From Myxococcales bacterium (lineage in GTDB: Bacteria > Myxococcota_A > Polyangia > Haliangiales > Haliangiaceae), in contig JADJUF010000014.1 of assembly GCA_016717005.1 (NCBI GenBank), positions 62,001 through 126,000 of the forward strand: a stretch of 64,000 nt of DNA. Reading direction: 5' to 3'. Position 1 is the stretch's first letter. Every line of letters begins with the position of its first letter. Positions 42,305 to 51,138 of the stretch are shown in pieces. The notes under the pieces were generated by a model, which was given only the letters and a program-made list of their open reading frames with translations, made no database searches and was not told the origin of the DNA. The translations under genes were made by a program, and so were the position numbers.

Positions 42305-42317
42305 CGCAGCGCAAAGC

Positions 42318-42401
42318 GGGGACAGGCTCCTGAGTCGCAGACCCATGGAACGCCCGAAAAACTAGCAATTCTAGGCCGTCGCAACCCAGGAACCTGCCCC
42401 C
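42318..42401. repeat. REP-like palindromic element
   Basis: GGGGACAGGCTCCTG (42318-42332) and its imperfect inverted copy CAGGAACCTGCCCCC (42387-42401; 13 of 15 match) bracket 84 bp. The sequence style (GGGGACAGG...CTCC) is that of extragenic palindromes mobilised by Y1 (TnpA-REP) transposases, known from many bacteria. No transposase is in the window. Confidence 0.55.
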
Positions 42402-42403
42402 AT

Positions 42404-42504
42404 TGGCACGACTGCGACGCCGTCAGCGTCACCTGACGCTCAACGGTTTCCTCATCAGCGGCTGGCCAAGCGCCCAGCCCGTCAGGCCGACGATTCGCGA
42501 CTGA
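42404..42504 (+). pseudogene. Remnant of a pilin gene (promoter core fused to 3' end)
   Basis: From 42412 to the TGA at 42504 the sequence copies the last ~94 bp of the pilin at 41792 (from 42211), with a one-base deletion and about seven substitutions. Immediately before it, TGGCACGACTG (42404-42414) equals the first 11 bases of that pilin's sigma-54-like promoter (41764-41774). Promoter and 3' end both contain CGACTG, so an internal deletion through this 6-bp microhomology would generate the fusion. It codes for nothing useful. Confidence 0.65.
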
Positions 42505-42507
42505 CGT

Positions 42508-43340
42508 TTGTCAACGCGCGCTAGTGAGACAACCTCCGGCGCCCGGGTGGTGCGGGACGGAACGGGTGCCAAGCGCTGGCGGGGGGGGGCGGTGGTGATG
42601 TTTTCCCTCGTTCGGGTCAGGGTCCGCCGATCCGAACGGGAAGGGGTTCCCCACCCCACCGGTGGGCCACGGGCTCACGCTGCATTGGCGGTTGCCCAGG
42701 CACCAGCGCGGCCAAAATAGCGGTTTTGGTTGGCCGGGCCGCCGGGCCTGTTTCCGGGGGGGGGGGGGGGGGCCGGGCCGGGTTGGTTCCATAGGTGGGG
42801 AAAAACTGCGTGGTCCCCATGCGCCACGCCCCCCGCCAGGAAGGTAAGATCAGCCATCGTATCCCCCCGCAGATTTCGCAGGCTCTGTGCCACATCATCG
42901 ACATCAACACAGCCCCCCCCGCTGCCAAGATTGCCCCGACGGCCCGGGCTTTTCCTTTTGGTGGCCCCCCCGGACCCGCCCGCCCCCGACCGAACAATGG
43001 CCGGTCAAGTTCAGATCTTCGCGTCGCTAACGACGCCTTCGTCGACGTCGACACGGCCTGGTGCGCGACGCTGTCGAGGTTCATCTCGGCGAGCACGAGG
43101 TCCGGAATCCACCACGGCGGCCTGCTGGTCGTGACCCACGTGCGCTCGTTCGGCGTTCAAGGCGTGTCCACGCCCTTCGCGGGCGCCACGACCGCCGGCG
43201 AGCGCCTCGCGCCGTTTGTTCGCACACGTCAAAATCCTAACGCGGGAGGGCCCGAAAAAAAAGTGATTTTATACGGGTGTGGCCACAGAAGAACGTTCCC
43301 CCTTGGGGGTGTCCCCTTTGGGAGGGTGTTACCCCGCGGA
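42508..43340. other. Gene-less, homopolymer-rich anomalous sequence
   Basis: No credible gene is seen on either strand. The stretch is unlike the rest of the window: G x9 (42581-42589), G x17 (42756-42772), C x8 (42913-42920), A x8 (43255-43262), frequent CC/GG runs and lower codon-type periodicity. A central part (43020-43230) again looks like normal GC-rich sequence and may be a decayed gene fragment. Assembly or sequencing error is the simplest reading. Confidence 0.6.
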
Positions 43341-43354
43341 CGGCCTACGAGGCG

Positions 43355-43680
43355 CGCGTCTCGCGCCTCGTCGCCCGGTCGGAACCACGCACCTCGCGCG
43401 CCACGCACCGGGTGCAGGGTTCAACGCCGGTGCCTCCCGCGCCTCGTCACCCCGCCCGGTAGAAACCGCACCGCTCGCGCGCCACGCACCGGGTGCATCC
43501 ATCGCGGTCAGGTACGCCAGACCTCTCGCGCCTCGTCACCCCGCCCGGTTGGAACCACGCACCTCGCGCACCGCGCACCGGGTGCCCATCCATCGCGGTC
43601 AGGCACGCCCGACCTCTCGCGCCTCGTCACCCCGCCCGGTAGGAACCACGCACCTCTTGCACCACGCACTGGGTGCAGGG
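43355..43680. repeat. Four imperfect ~76-91-bp tandem repeats
   Basis: The unit begins GCCTCGTC (near 43365, 43441, 43530 and 43621) and continues CACCCCGCCCGGT, GGAACCACGCACCTC, then GCACCGGGTGC. The last is a small palindrome with arms GCACC/GGTGC, often followed by CATCGCGGTCAGG. Period varies between 76 and 91 bp. It abuts the 3' end of the kinase gene. Confidence 0.75.
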
Positions 43681-43687
43681 ATCAATG

Positions 43688-46480
43688 TTACTGCGGCAGG
43701 CGGTCCGAGAAGTCCTTGATGGCCTTGGTCTGCTCGTCGGCCTTGATGTCGACCGAGAACGACTCCTTGATGCCGAACTCGTTGTTGAGCAGCGTGATCT
43801 TGTGCTTGCCGGCGGAGAGCTTGAGGTCGCGCTGCGGCGTCTTGAGGCCAGTGTTGCGACCGTCGACGAAGATCTCGCACGGCGGCTTGGCGCTGAGGAG
43901 CAGCGTGCCGTCGCCCTTGGCCACGGGCGGCGGCTTGACGTCGCCGCCGGGCGGCTTGACGTCACCACCGGGCGGCTTGACGTCACCACCGGGCGGCTTG
44001 ACGTCACCACCGGGCGGCTTGACGTCACCGCCGGGCGGCTTGCTGCTGCCACCGCCGGGCGGCTTGGCGCTGCCGCCGCTCGGCTTGCTGCTGCCGCCGC
44101 CGGGCATGGTCGCGGGCCCGGACGAGCCCGAGCCGGGCGCGACGGCGACGGTGCCGCCGCGCTCGAGGTTGACGACGACCTTCTCCTCGGGCGCGCCCGA
44201 GATCACCAGCGGCTTGGTCACGCTGACGTAGCCGTCCTTCTCGAACTCGACGTCGTAGCGCTGGCGCGGATCGATCTTGGCGTTGGTCGGCGTCACGCCG
44301 ACCTCGGTGCGCTTGCCGTCGGCGACCAACACCACCTTGGCGCCGGGCGGCGTGGTCTCGAAGCTGGCGACGATCTCCAGCGGCTGCAGCGTGATCGTCA
44401 CGCGCTCGACCTGGCCGGCGGTGACCTCGACGTCCTGCGACACGCTCATGAAGCCGGGCGGCGCGTCGATCGACACGCGGTGCCGGCCGGTCGCGACCTG
44501 CCGGATCTGCGCCGGCAGCGTGGTCGACTGGGGCTTGTCGTCGATCCGCCAGCCGGTCACCGACGCCGGCGACACGAACAGATCGAAGCCGGTGTTGGCG
44601 TCGCCGGGCGCGGGCGCGGCGGTGCCCGCGGTGGGCGTGTCGGTCCCGGCCGTGGCCTCGGGCGTCTTCTTGTTCGAGCGCGACGTGATGAGCACGATCG
44701 CGACCGCGGCGGCGATCAGCGCGACGCCGCCGAGCGCGGCCCACAGCATGGTCCGCGACTTCTTCGGCGCGACGATGCCGGCGCCGAAGGTGGCCATCGG
44801 GTCGAACGAGTCGGGCCGCGCGTGCGGGAACGACGCCGCCGACTCGTGGCGATCCTCGAAGTACGGCGTCGCCGGGCCGGCCCCGGTGTTCGGCCCGACC
44901 GCGGACATCGGGCCCGAGCCCGCGCCCGCGGTGAACGCCGGCGCCGCGGCGACGTGGCCGTTGGTGCCTGGCGGGTGCCCGTTGGCCTTGGCGCCGGTCG
45001 CGCCCCACCCCTTGGCGGTGCGCACCAGCGCCGACAGATCCGGCTCCTCGACCGGAGGCGGCGGCGCGGGCGGCGGCGGCGGCAGCATCCCAGGCGTGGC
45101 GGCCGCCATCGCGGCGACCGCGCTCGACATGACCGCGTTGGCCTTCGCGGCCTTGGCCGCAGCCTCCTCCTCGGGGTTGTCGTAGATCTGGGTCTCGAGC
45201 TCGTCGTCGTCCCAGTTGAGATCGGCCTTGGGCGGACCGTAGTCGCCAGCGGCGGCGTTGGCGGCGGCCGACATCGACGGCATCGTCATCGACGGCGGCG
45301 GCGGCACGACCGGCATGCCCTGGGTCGAGCGCAGCCCGCTCGGCGGCGGCGGCGGCCGCGTCACCGGCGCGCCCCCGGTGCCCGGCGTGGGCGGCGGCAC
45401 CGACGGCATCGACGTGGTCCGGCGCGCGCCCGGCGGCACCGCCGGCGGCTTGTTCACCTGCGCTGGCGCCGCGGCCGGGCCGCGCCCGCCCGCGAGGAGC
45501 TCGGGCGGCGGCTTGAGCTGCCGGTAGGTCTCGAGCTTCGCGGTCTCCTCCTCGATCTCCTTGCCGAACGTCTTCTTCATCCACGCCGCCAGATCCTTGC
45601 GCGAGTAGAACTCGCCGGCGGTGTAGACGAAGGCCTGCAGCTCGTCGTGGAGATCGATCGCGTTCTGGTAGCGATCCTCGGTGTCCTTGGCCAGCGCCTT
45701 GAGGACGATCCGCTCGAGCTCGTCGGGGATCTTGCGGTTGTAGGTCGAGGGCGGGAGGATCTCGACGTTGCGGACCTTCTCGAGCGTCGAGAAGTCGCTC
45801 TCGCCGACGAACAGCCGCTCGCCGGTGAGCAGCTCGTACAGCACGATGCCGCACGAGAAGATGTCGCTCTTGCGATCGAGCGGCAGGCCGCGGACCTGCT
45901 CGGGCGACATGTACCCGAACTTGCCCTTGAGGATGCCGGCCTGGGTCTTCTGCCCCTTGCCCGCCGCCTTGGCGATGCCGAAGTCGATCAGCTTCACCTC
46001 GCCCTCGAACGACACCAGAATGTTCTGCGGCGAGACGTCGCGGTGGACCAGGTTGAGGTCGCGGCCGCCCTGGTCGCGCTTGTTGTGCGCGTAGTCCAGG
46101 CCCTCGCAGATCTTCATGATCACGAAGCAGGCCTGGGCCACGGGCATCGGCTCGTTCGCCGTGCGGCAGCGGTCGAAGATGTTGCGGAGGTCGCGGCCGT
46201 GGACGTGCTCGAGGGCGATGTAGTAGCTGCTATCGACGACGCCGAGATCGAAGATCTGGGCGATGTTCGCGTGGTTCAGCTGAACCGCGATCTTCGCCTC
46301 GTCGATGAACATCTTGATGAACTCTTTGTCCTCCGCGATGTTCGGCAAGATCCGCTTCACGGCGACCAGGCGCTCGAAGCCCTCGACCCCGTAGGCCTTC
46401 GAACGGAAGACCTCGGCCATGCCGCCGACATTGATGCGCTCGAGCAAGTAGTACTTGCCGAATGGAACGGGCTTTTTCAC
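43688..46480 (-). CDS. Transmembrane Ser/Thr protein kinase with PEGA domains
   Basis: A GTG start (46480) gives 930 residues. The kinase domain (~8-275) has the Gly loop INVGGMAEVF, Lys42 in VAVKRI, HRDVSPQN, LIDFGIAK and MSPEQVRG. A Pro-rich cytoplasmic linker (~320-570) leads to one transmembrane helix near 575-600 (TMLWAALGGVALIAAAVAIV). The outer part has PEGA-type beta domains (GWRIDDKPQSTTLPAQI, ASFETTPPGAKVVLVADG), a 5-fold KPPGGDV repeat and a last PEGA (LLSAKPPCEIFVDGRNTG). PEGA domains bind surface structures, so this kinase probably senses the cell envelope. It has its own upstream region and is not part of the che operon. Confidence 0.92.
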   Translation of the reverse strand: MKKPVPFGKYYLLERINVGGMAEVFRSKAYGVEGFERLVAVKRILPNIAEDKEFIKMFIDEAKIAVQLNHANIAQIFDLGVVDSSYYIALEHVHGRDLRNIFDRCRTANEPMPVAQACFVIMKICEGLDYAHNKRDQGGRDLNLVHRDVSPQNILVSFEGEVKLIDFGIAKAAGKGQKTQAGILKGKFGYMSPEQVRGLPLDRKSDIFSCGIVLYELLTGERLFVGESDFSTLEKVRNVEILPPSTYNRKIPDELERIVLKALAKDTEDRYQNAIDLHDELQAFVYTAGEFYSRKDLAAWMKKTFGKEIEEETAKLETYRQLKPPPELLAGGRGPAAAPAQVNKPPAVPPGARRTTSMPSVPPPTPGTGGAPVTRPPPPPSGLRSTQGMPVVPPPPSMTMPSMSAAANAAAGDYGPPKADLNWDDDELETQIYDNPEEEAAAKAAKANAVMSSAVAAMAAATPGMLPPPPPAPPPPVEEPDLSALVRTAKGWGATGAKANGHPPGTNGHVAAAPAFTAGAGSGPMSAVGPNTGAGPATPYFEDRHESAASFPHARPDSFDPMATFGAGIVAPKKSRTMLWAALGGVALIAAAVAIVLITSRSNKKTPEATAGTDTPTAGTAAPAPGDANTGFDLFVSPASVTGWRIDDKPQSTTLPAQIRQVATGRHRVSIDAPPGFMSVSQDVEVTAGQVERVTITLQPLEIVASFETTPPGAKVVLVADGKRTEVGVTPTNAKIDPRQRYDVEFEKDGYVSVTKPLVISGAPEEKVVVNLERGGTVAVAPGSGSSGPATMPGGGSSKPSGGSAKPPGGGSSKPPGGDVKPPGGDVKPPGGDVKPPGGDVKPPGGDVKPPPVAKGDGTLLLSAKPPCEIFVDGRNTGLKTPQRDLKLSAGKHKITLLNNEFGIKESFSVDIKADEQTKAIKDFSDRLPQ
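43934..44045 (-). repeat. 21-bp in-frame tandem repeat in the kinase gene
   Basis: Five near-identical 21-bp units (GGCGGCTTGACGTCACCACC with one further base) encode the KPPGGDV heptads of the kinase's extracytoplasmic spacer. They are synonymous or identical, so length variation would alter spacer length without frameshift. Confidence 0.85.
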
Positions 46481-46616
46481 GGTGCTTGACCAGCCTGAGC
46501 GGGAACGACCCCGTCTAGCGTGGGACCGTATACCAACTGAAATCCTTGGGCAAAGTGAAACGGGCGTCAGCTGATCGTGCGATCACCCGGAGGCGGCTGA
46601 TCGAATTTTCGCCGGG

Positions 46617-48047
46617 TTAGCGCGATCGACGGCCCCGGTCCCCCAGGGCGGCCAGGCGGGCGTGGCAGGCCTCGGCCACGGTGGCGGCCAGGGTCGCCGC
46701 GTCGCGATCGACCTCGGGCAGGCCCGGACGGCCGCCGCGCCCGACCACGACGACGGCGTGACGGTAGGCCTCGACCGCCTCGACCGCCCGGGCCGAGGCC
46801 TCCAGGCACAGGCCCAGTAGATAAGGTGCGAGCCACCGGTCGGCCGCCAGGAACCGCGACCGCCGCAGCTCTGCGATCGCGACCTCGAGCTGATCGGCGT
46901 GTCGGGCCGCGATGCCGCGGCGCAGGTAGGCCTCGGCGTCGAGCTCGCCCGTCAGCGCCGACGCGGGCGCGACCACCGGATCGGCGCTAGCCCGCGACCG
47001 GTCCGACGACGGCGGCGCGGCCGCGGCGACCACCGGGTAGGCCCCGGACCGCGACCGGTCCGACGACGGCGGCGCGGCCGCGGCGACCACCGGGTAGGCC
47101 CCGGACCGCGACCGGTCCGACGACGGCGGCGCGGCCGCGGCGACCACCGGGTAGGCCCCGGACCGCGACCGGTCCGACGACGGCGGCGCGGCGACCGGCG
47201 CGACCGGGTAGGCCTCGGACCGCGACCGGTCCGACGGCGGCGCGGCCGCGGCGACCACCGGGTAGGCCCCGGACCGCACCAGCGGCGCTGGCGGCACGAC
47301 CGCGCCGACCAGCGTCTGCTCGACCGCGCCGACCACCAGCCCGGTCGGCGACCGCGCCGCCGCGGCCAGGCGGGCCGCGATCGTCGGCGCCTCGCCGGGC
47401 TCGAAGTAGATGAGCACGTTGCGACACACCACCAGATCGAACCGCGGCCACCCCAGGGGCGGCGCCGGATCGGCGGCGAGGTTGTGGCGCGCGAAGCTCA
47501 CGCACGCGCGCACCCGCGCGCCGATCGCCACGGTGTCGCGATCGACCGCGTCGAGGTACGTGGTCCGCCAGCGCTCGGGCAGCGCGTCGAGCGCGCCGCG
47601 CGGGTAGTGGCCGCGCGCGGCGATCGCGAGCGCGTCGACGCTGATGTCGGTCGCCAGCACCCGCGGGCGCACGCCGCGGGCCGCGAGCGCCATCGCGATC
47701 GTGTACGGCTCCTCGCCGGTCGAGCACCCGGCCGACCACACCGCCACCTGATCGACGCCGGCCCGCGCGCAGTGGGCCGCGGCGCGATCGAGCGCCGGCT
47801 CGAGCAGCCCGAGCTCGCGCCCGAACCAGGTCAGCCCGACGCTGATGCGGGCGATCACGCGATCGCGCAGCACGTCGCCGTCGGGCGTCGCCGCCGCCGC
47901 CAGCAGCGCCTCGGGGCTGGCGTGGCCGAGCTCGGCCGCCAGCGTGCGCAGCGCGACCAGCACCGGCTCGCGCCGACGATCGCCCAGGCCGATCCCGGCC
48001 CAGGCGCGGTAGCGCTCGCTGATCGTGCGCCAGAGCGCGTCGCTCAC
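46617..48047 (-). CDS. cheR: CheR-type protein methyltransferase with repeat linker and TPR
   Basis: The 476-residue protein starts at a GTG overlapping the CheB stop (GTGA). The methyltransferase core shows the SAM site VWSAGCSTGEEPYTIAMALA, ATDISVDALAIA and VVCRNVLIYF, as in CheR, which methylates MCP glutamates. Residues ~255-365 are a low-complexity spacer of 19-residue repeats (SRSGAYPVVAAAAPPSSDR). A C-terminal helical TPR-like segment (YLRRGIAARHADQLEVAIAE) follows, as in Frz/alternative chemosensory CheRs. It is the last gene of the nine-gene operon. Confidence 0.9.
   Translation of the reverse strand: MSDALWRTISERYRAWAGIGLGDRRREPVLVALRTLAAELGHASPEALLAAAATPDGDVLRDRVIARISVGLTWFGRELGLLEPALDRAAAHCARAGVDQVAVWSAGCSTGEEPYTIAMALAARGVRPRVLATDISVDALAIAARGHYPRGALDALPERWRTTYLDAVDRDTVAIGARVRACVSFARHNLAADPAPPLGWPRFDLVVCRNVLIYFEPGEAPTIAARLAAAARSPTGLVVGAVEQTLVGAVVPPAPLVRSGAYPVVAAAAPPSDRSRSEAYPVAPVAAPPSSDRSRSGAYPVVAAAAPPSSDRSRSGAYPVVAAAAPPSSDRSRSGAYPVVAAAAPPSSDRSRASADPVVAPASALTGELDAEAYLRRGIAARHADQLEVAIAELRRSRFLAADRWLAPYLLGLCLEASARAVEAVEAYRHAVVVVGRGGRPGLPEVDRDAATLAATVAEACHARLAALGDRGRRSR
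46985..47275 (-). repeat. 57-bp in-frame minisatellite in cheR
   Basis: About five copies of a 57-bp unit, the central three virtually identical in DNA, encode 19-residue Ala/Pro/Ser repeats between the methyltransferase and TPR parts of CheR. Near identity at the DNA level indicates recent expansion or ongoing homogenisation. Confidence 0.85.
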
Positions 48048-49063
48048 GACGCCGGGCTCCGGGCCGCGGCCAGGAGCAGGCCCGGGAGCGCCGCCGCGGT
48101 CGCGACGGTCGCGGTCGGCACCGCCGCCAGCGCCGCGCGCGGCATCGCGTCGATCGCGGCGTCGGCGGGGTCCTGGACGATCGCGACACCGCCCGCGGCC
48201 GCGACCGCGGCCAGGCCGTCGGCGCCGTCCTTGCCCATGCCCGACAGCACCAGCCCGACCACCGCCGCGCCGTGGCCGCGGGCCAGCGCGCGCAGCAGGG
48301 CCGTGCCCGACGGGCGGTGCCCGGCCTCGCGCGGGCCGTCGCCGAGCCGGACCCGGCCGTCGCGATCGATCGTCAGGTGCAGATCGTCGGGCGCCACCAC
48401 GACCTGGCCACCGGCCACGCGCTGCCCGACCTGGGCGACCGTCACCGGCAGCGCGCAGGTGTCGCCGAGCCAGCTCACCAGCGGCGCGACGAACCCGGCG
48501 GTGGTGTGCTGGACGATCGCGATCGGCAGCGGGTAGGTCGCCGGCAACGCGGCCAGCAGCGCGCGCAGGAGCTGGGGCCCGCCGGTCGACGCGACCACGC
48601 CGACGATCTGGGCCGCGGGCGCGCGCGGCAGCCGCGGCGCGGCGACCGGCGTCGGCCGCGCGGGCGCGATCCGCTGGCTCGCCGCGACGGTGGTCAAGAG
48701 CTCGACCAGGCGCCGCACCGCGCTCGCGTCGAAGCCCGCGGTCGGCTTCTCGATCAGCTCGAGCGCGCCGGCGGCGATCGCGTCGAGCGCGAGGCGCGCG
48801 TCGTGCCCGACCAGCCGCGACAGCACGACGATCGCGGTCGGGCGCTCGGCCATGATCGCGCGGATCGCCTCGAGGCCGCCGACCAGCGGCAGCACCACGT
48901 CCATCGTGACCACGTCGGGCCGCAGCGCCCGGGCCAGCTCGATCGCGCGGGCGCCGTCGCCGGCCTCGCCGACGACCTCGACCTCGGGCCAGCCGGCCAG
49001 CTCCGCCCGCAGCACCTCGCGGAAGAACGCCGAGTCGTCGACGATCAGCACCCGCACGGTCAC
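48044..49063 (-). CDS. cheB: CheB protein-glutamate methylesterase
   Basis: The 339-residue protein starts at a GTG overlapping the CheA stop. The N-terminal receiver has Asp55 (VVTMDVVLP) and Lys in LIEKPTAG. The C-terminal esterase carries the catalytic triad: Ser159 in VVASTGGPQ, His186 in IVQHTTAGF, Asp279 in SGMGKDGADG. It demethylates/deamidates the MCP encoded in the same operon and completes the adaptation module with CheR. Domain order and length match canonical CheB. Confidence 0.93.
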   Translation of the reverse strand: MTVRVLIVDDSAFFREVLRAELAGWPEVEVVGEAGDGARAIELARALRPDVVTMDVVLPLVGGLEAIRAIMAERPTAIVVLSRLVGHDARLALDAIAAGALELIEKPTAGFDASAVRRLVELLTTVAASQRIAPARPTPVAAPRLPRAPAAQIVGVVASTGGPQLLRALLAALPATYPLPIAIVQHTTAGFVAPLVSWLGDTCALPVTVAQVGQRVAGGQVVVAPDDLHLTIDRDGRVRLGDGPREAGHRPSGTALLRALARGHGAAVVGLVLSGMGKDGADGLAAVAAAGGVAIVQDPADAAIDAMPRAALAAVPTATVATAAALPGLLLAAARSPAS

Positions 49064-51138
49064 GCCAGGAACCGCCCGACGTGGGACCACAGGCTGTCGC
49101 GCGTGAAGTCGGTCTTGACCAGGTACGCGTCGGCCCCGACCTCGACCGCGGCCAGCTTGTCGGCGTCGGAGCCGCGGGTCGAGATCACGACCGCCGGCAG
49201 CCGCGTCGCCCGGGGCTGGCCGCGGATCCGGCGGATCAGCTCGAAGCCGTCGAGGCCGGGCATCTCGAGATCGGTCACGACCAGCCCGACGTCGGGGTGG
49301 GCCTCGAGCGCGGCGAGCGCCTCGAGCCCGTCGCCGGCCTCGACCACGGTGACGCCGTGCGCGCGCAGCGCCTCGGCGATGATGTCGCGCATGATCACCG
49401 AGTCCTCGACCACGAGCACCTTGGCGGCGCCGGTGACCGCCACGTCGCCGGCGCGGTGGCGGCTGCGCGCCGCGAGCGCGCGCGCCGCGGTGACCATGCG
49501 CCCGAGCCCGAGCACCAGCGCCACCGAGCCGTCCTCGAGATCGATCCCGCCGACCGCGTAGGGGTTGTCGTCGAGCACCGGCCCGGCCGAGCGCACGACC
49601 GCGTCGCGATCGCGGTGGCGCCGGGTCCCGGCCAGCGCCATCAGCACGTCGCCGGCGCGCGCGATCACCAGCCGCGGGTCGGCGCTCGGCGCCGCCGCCT
49701 CGCCCAGGAGCTCCGGCAGCGGCACCAGCGGCACCAGCGCGCCGCGGAAGCGCACCGCCGGACCGTCGATGCTGTCGACCGCCGGGTGATCCGCCGCGGG
49801 CACCAGCGCCACGACCTCGGCCAGCGGCAGCGCGTACCGGGTCGCGCCGATCTCGGTCAGCAGGAGCGACGTGATGAGCGCGCTGACCGGCGCGGTCAGC
49901 GTGAAGGTCGTGCCGCGGCCGCGCACGCTGGCGGTGTGGACCGTGCCGCCCAGCGCCTCGGCGGTGGCGCGCACGACGTCGAGCCCGACGCCCCGGCCCG
50001 ACACCCGGGTCACGACCTTGCGGGTCGAGAACCCCGACGAGAACAGGTAGGCCAGGACCTGCTCGTCCGACAGGATCCGCGCCGACGGCGCCTCGATCAG
50101 CCCCTGCTCGACCGCGCGCCGTCGCACCAGATCGACGTCGATGCCGCCGCCGTCGTCGGCGAGCTGCAGCCGCAGCACGCTGCCGCGCACGTCGGCGGTG
50201 ATCGTCAGCGTCCCGACCTCGGGCTTGCCCGCGGCCACGCGCTCGGCCGCCGGCTCGATCCCGTGATCGAGCGCGTTGCGCACCAGGTGCATCAGCGGCG
50301 CCTGCAGCTCCTCGAGCACCGCCCGGTCGGCCTCGACGCCGCCGTCGTGGACCACGACCCGCACCGCCTTGCCCAGCTCCCGCGCCAGCTCGCGCGCGAC
50401 CAACGGGATCCGCGCCAGCACCTGCGCGATCGGCACCATCCGCAGGTCGCGCACGACCAGATCGAGCGAGGTCGCCATCGCCGTCAGCCGGCGCACGTCG
50501 TCGCGCAGGTGGCCGTGGACCGCGGCCAGGGTGTCGTCGATGTCGCCGGGGTGCTGGCGGGCCCGCGCGACGCTGGCGGTGACGCCAGCCAGCCGGTGCC
50601 GGACCGCGACGAGGTCGCCGACGACGGTGCGGATCCGATCGAGCTGCTCGACGTCGATGCGCACCGACCCGGCGGCGGCCGCGGCGAGGCCGTGGGCCAG
50701 ATCGGTGCCGGGCCCGGCCGCCAGCGTCGGCGCGGCCGGGCCCGCGGGCGCCGCCGCGACCGCGGTCCGCGACGCCGCGGCGGTGAACGCGGCCAGCGCG
50801 GCGGCGGACGCGCCGACGTCACCGGCGATCGCGGCGCCGACCGCCTGCAGCCCGCCCAGCACCCGATCGCCGACCTCGGGCGCGACCGGCCCGGCGCCGC
50901 GGACCGCGCCGCCGACCAGCTCCTCGAGGGCGTGGACCGCGTCGGCGACCTCGAGCAGGCCCAGGAGGCCGGCCTCGCCCTTGAGCGTGTGCAGCTCGCG
51001 CAGCATCGCGTCGGTGCGGGCCGCGGTCGCGGGATCGTGCTCGAGCTCGATCCAGCCCAGGCTGATGTTGCCGAGCCGCTCCGCGGCGATCGCCCGGAAC
51101 GCCTCGAGCCGCCGCCCGCGCAGATCGTCGTCGGTCAT
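49060..51138 (-). CDS. cheA: CheA hybrid histidine kinase with C-terminal receiver
   Basis: The 692-residue protein (ATG 51138, ATGA overlap with the MCP stop) has an HPt domain with His50 (LRELHTLKGEAGLLG), a dimerisation region, and an HATPase with N-box HLVRNALDHGIEP, G1 LADDGGGID and G2 VSGRGVGLDVV. A CheW-like domain (LTEIGATRYALPLAEVVALV) and a C-terminal receiver with Asp in VVTDLEMPGLDG follow. CheA-REC fusions are typical of alternative (non-flagellar) chemosensory systems such as Frz (FrzE). The P2 domain is reduced or missing, with an Ala-rich linker (~110-160). Confidence 0.93.
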   Translation of the reverse strand: MTDDDLRGRRLEAFRAIAAERLGNISLGWIELEHDPATAARTDAMLRELHTLKGEAGLLGLLEVADAVHALEELVGGAVRGAGPVAPEVGDRVLGGLQAVGAAIAGDVGASAAALAAFTAAASRTAVAAAPAGPAAPTLAAGPGTDLAHGLAAAAAGSVRIDVEQLDRIRTVVGDLVAVRHRLAGVTASVARARQHPGDIDDTLAAVHGHLRDDVRRLTAMATSLDLVVRDLRMVPIAQVLARIPLVARELARELGKAVRVVVHDGGVEADRAVLEELQAPLMHLVRNALDHGIEPAAERVAAGKPEVGTLTITADVRGSVLRLQLADDGGGIDVDLVRRRAVEQGLIEAPSARILSDEQVLAYLFSSGFSTRKVVTRVSGRGVGLDVVRATAEALGGTVHTASVRGRGTTFTLTAPVSALITSLLLTEIGATRYALPLAEVVALVPAADHPAVDSIDGPAVRFRGALVPLVPLPELLGEAAAPSADPRLVIARAGDVLMALAGTRRHRDRDAVVRSAGPVLDDNPYAVGGIDLEDGSVALVLGLGRMVTAARALAARSRHRAGDVAVTGAAKVLVVEDSVIMRDIIAEALRAHGVTVVEAGDGLEALAALEAHPDVGLVVTDLEMPGLDGFELIRRIRGQPRATRLPAVVISTRGSDADKLAAVEVGADAYLVKTDFTRDSLWSHVGRFLA

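Noticed and set aside
43355..43680. CRISPR array
   Set aside because: The repeats are long, imperfect and vary from 76 to 91 bp in period, without conserved short repeats separated by unique spacers. There are no cas genes.
42795..44231. A 478-residue plus-strand gene across the anomalous block
   Set aside because: It crosses homopolymer runs, non-coding tandem repeats and the antisense of the kinase 3' end. There is no domain or start signal.
43673..46489. A 938-residue open frame opposite the PEGA kinase
   Set aside because: It is the exact antisense of the kinase gene, with Arg/Leu/Val-rich composition and no domain.
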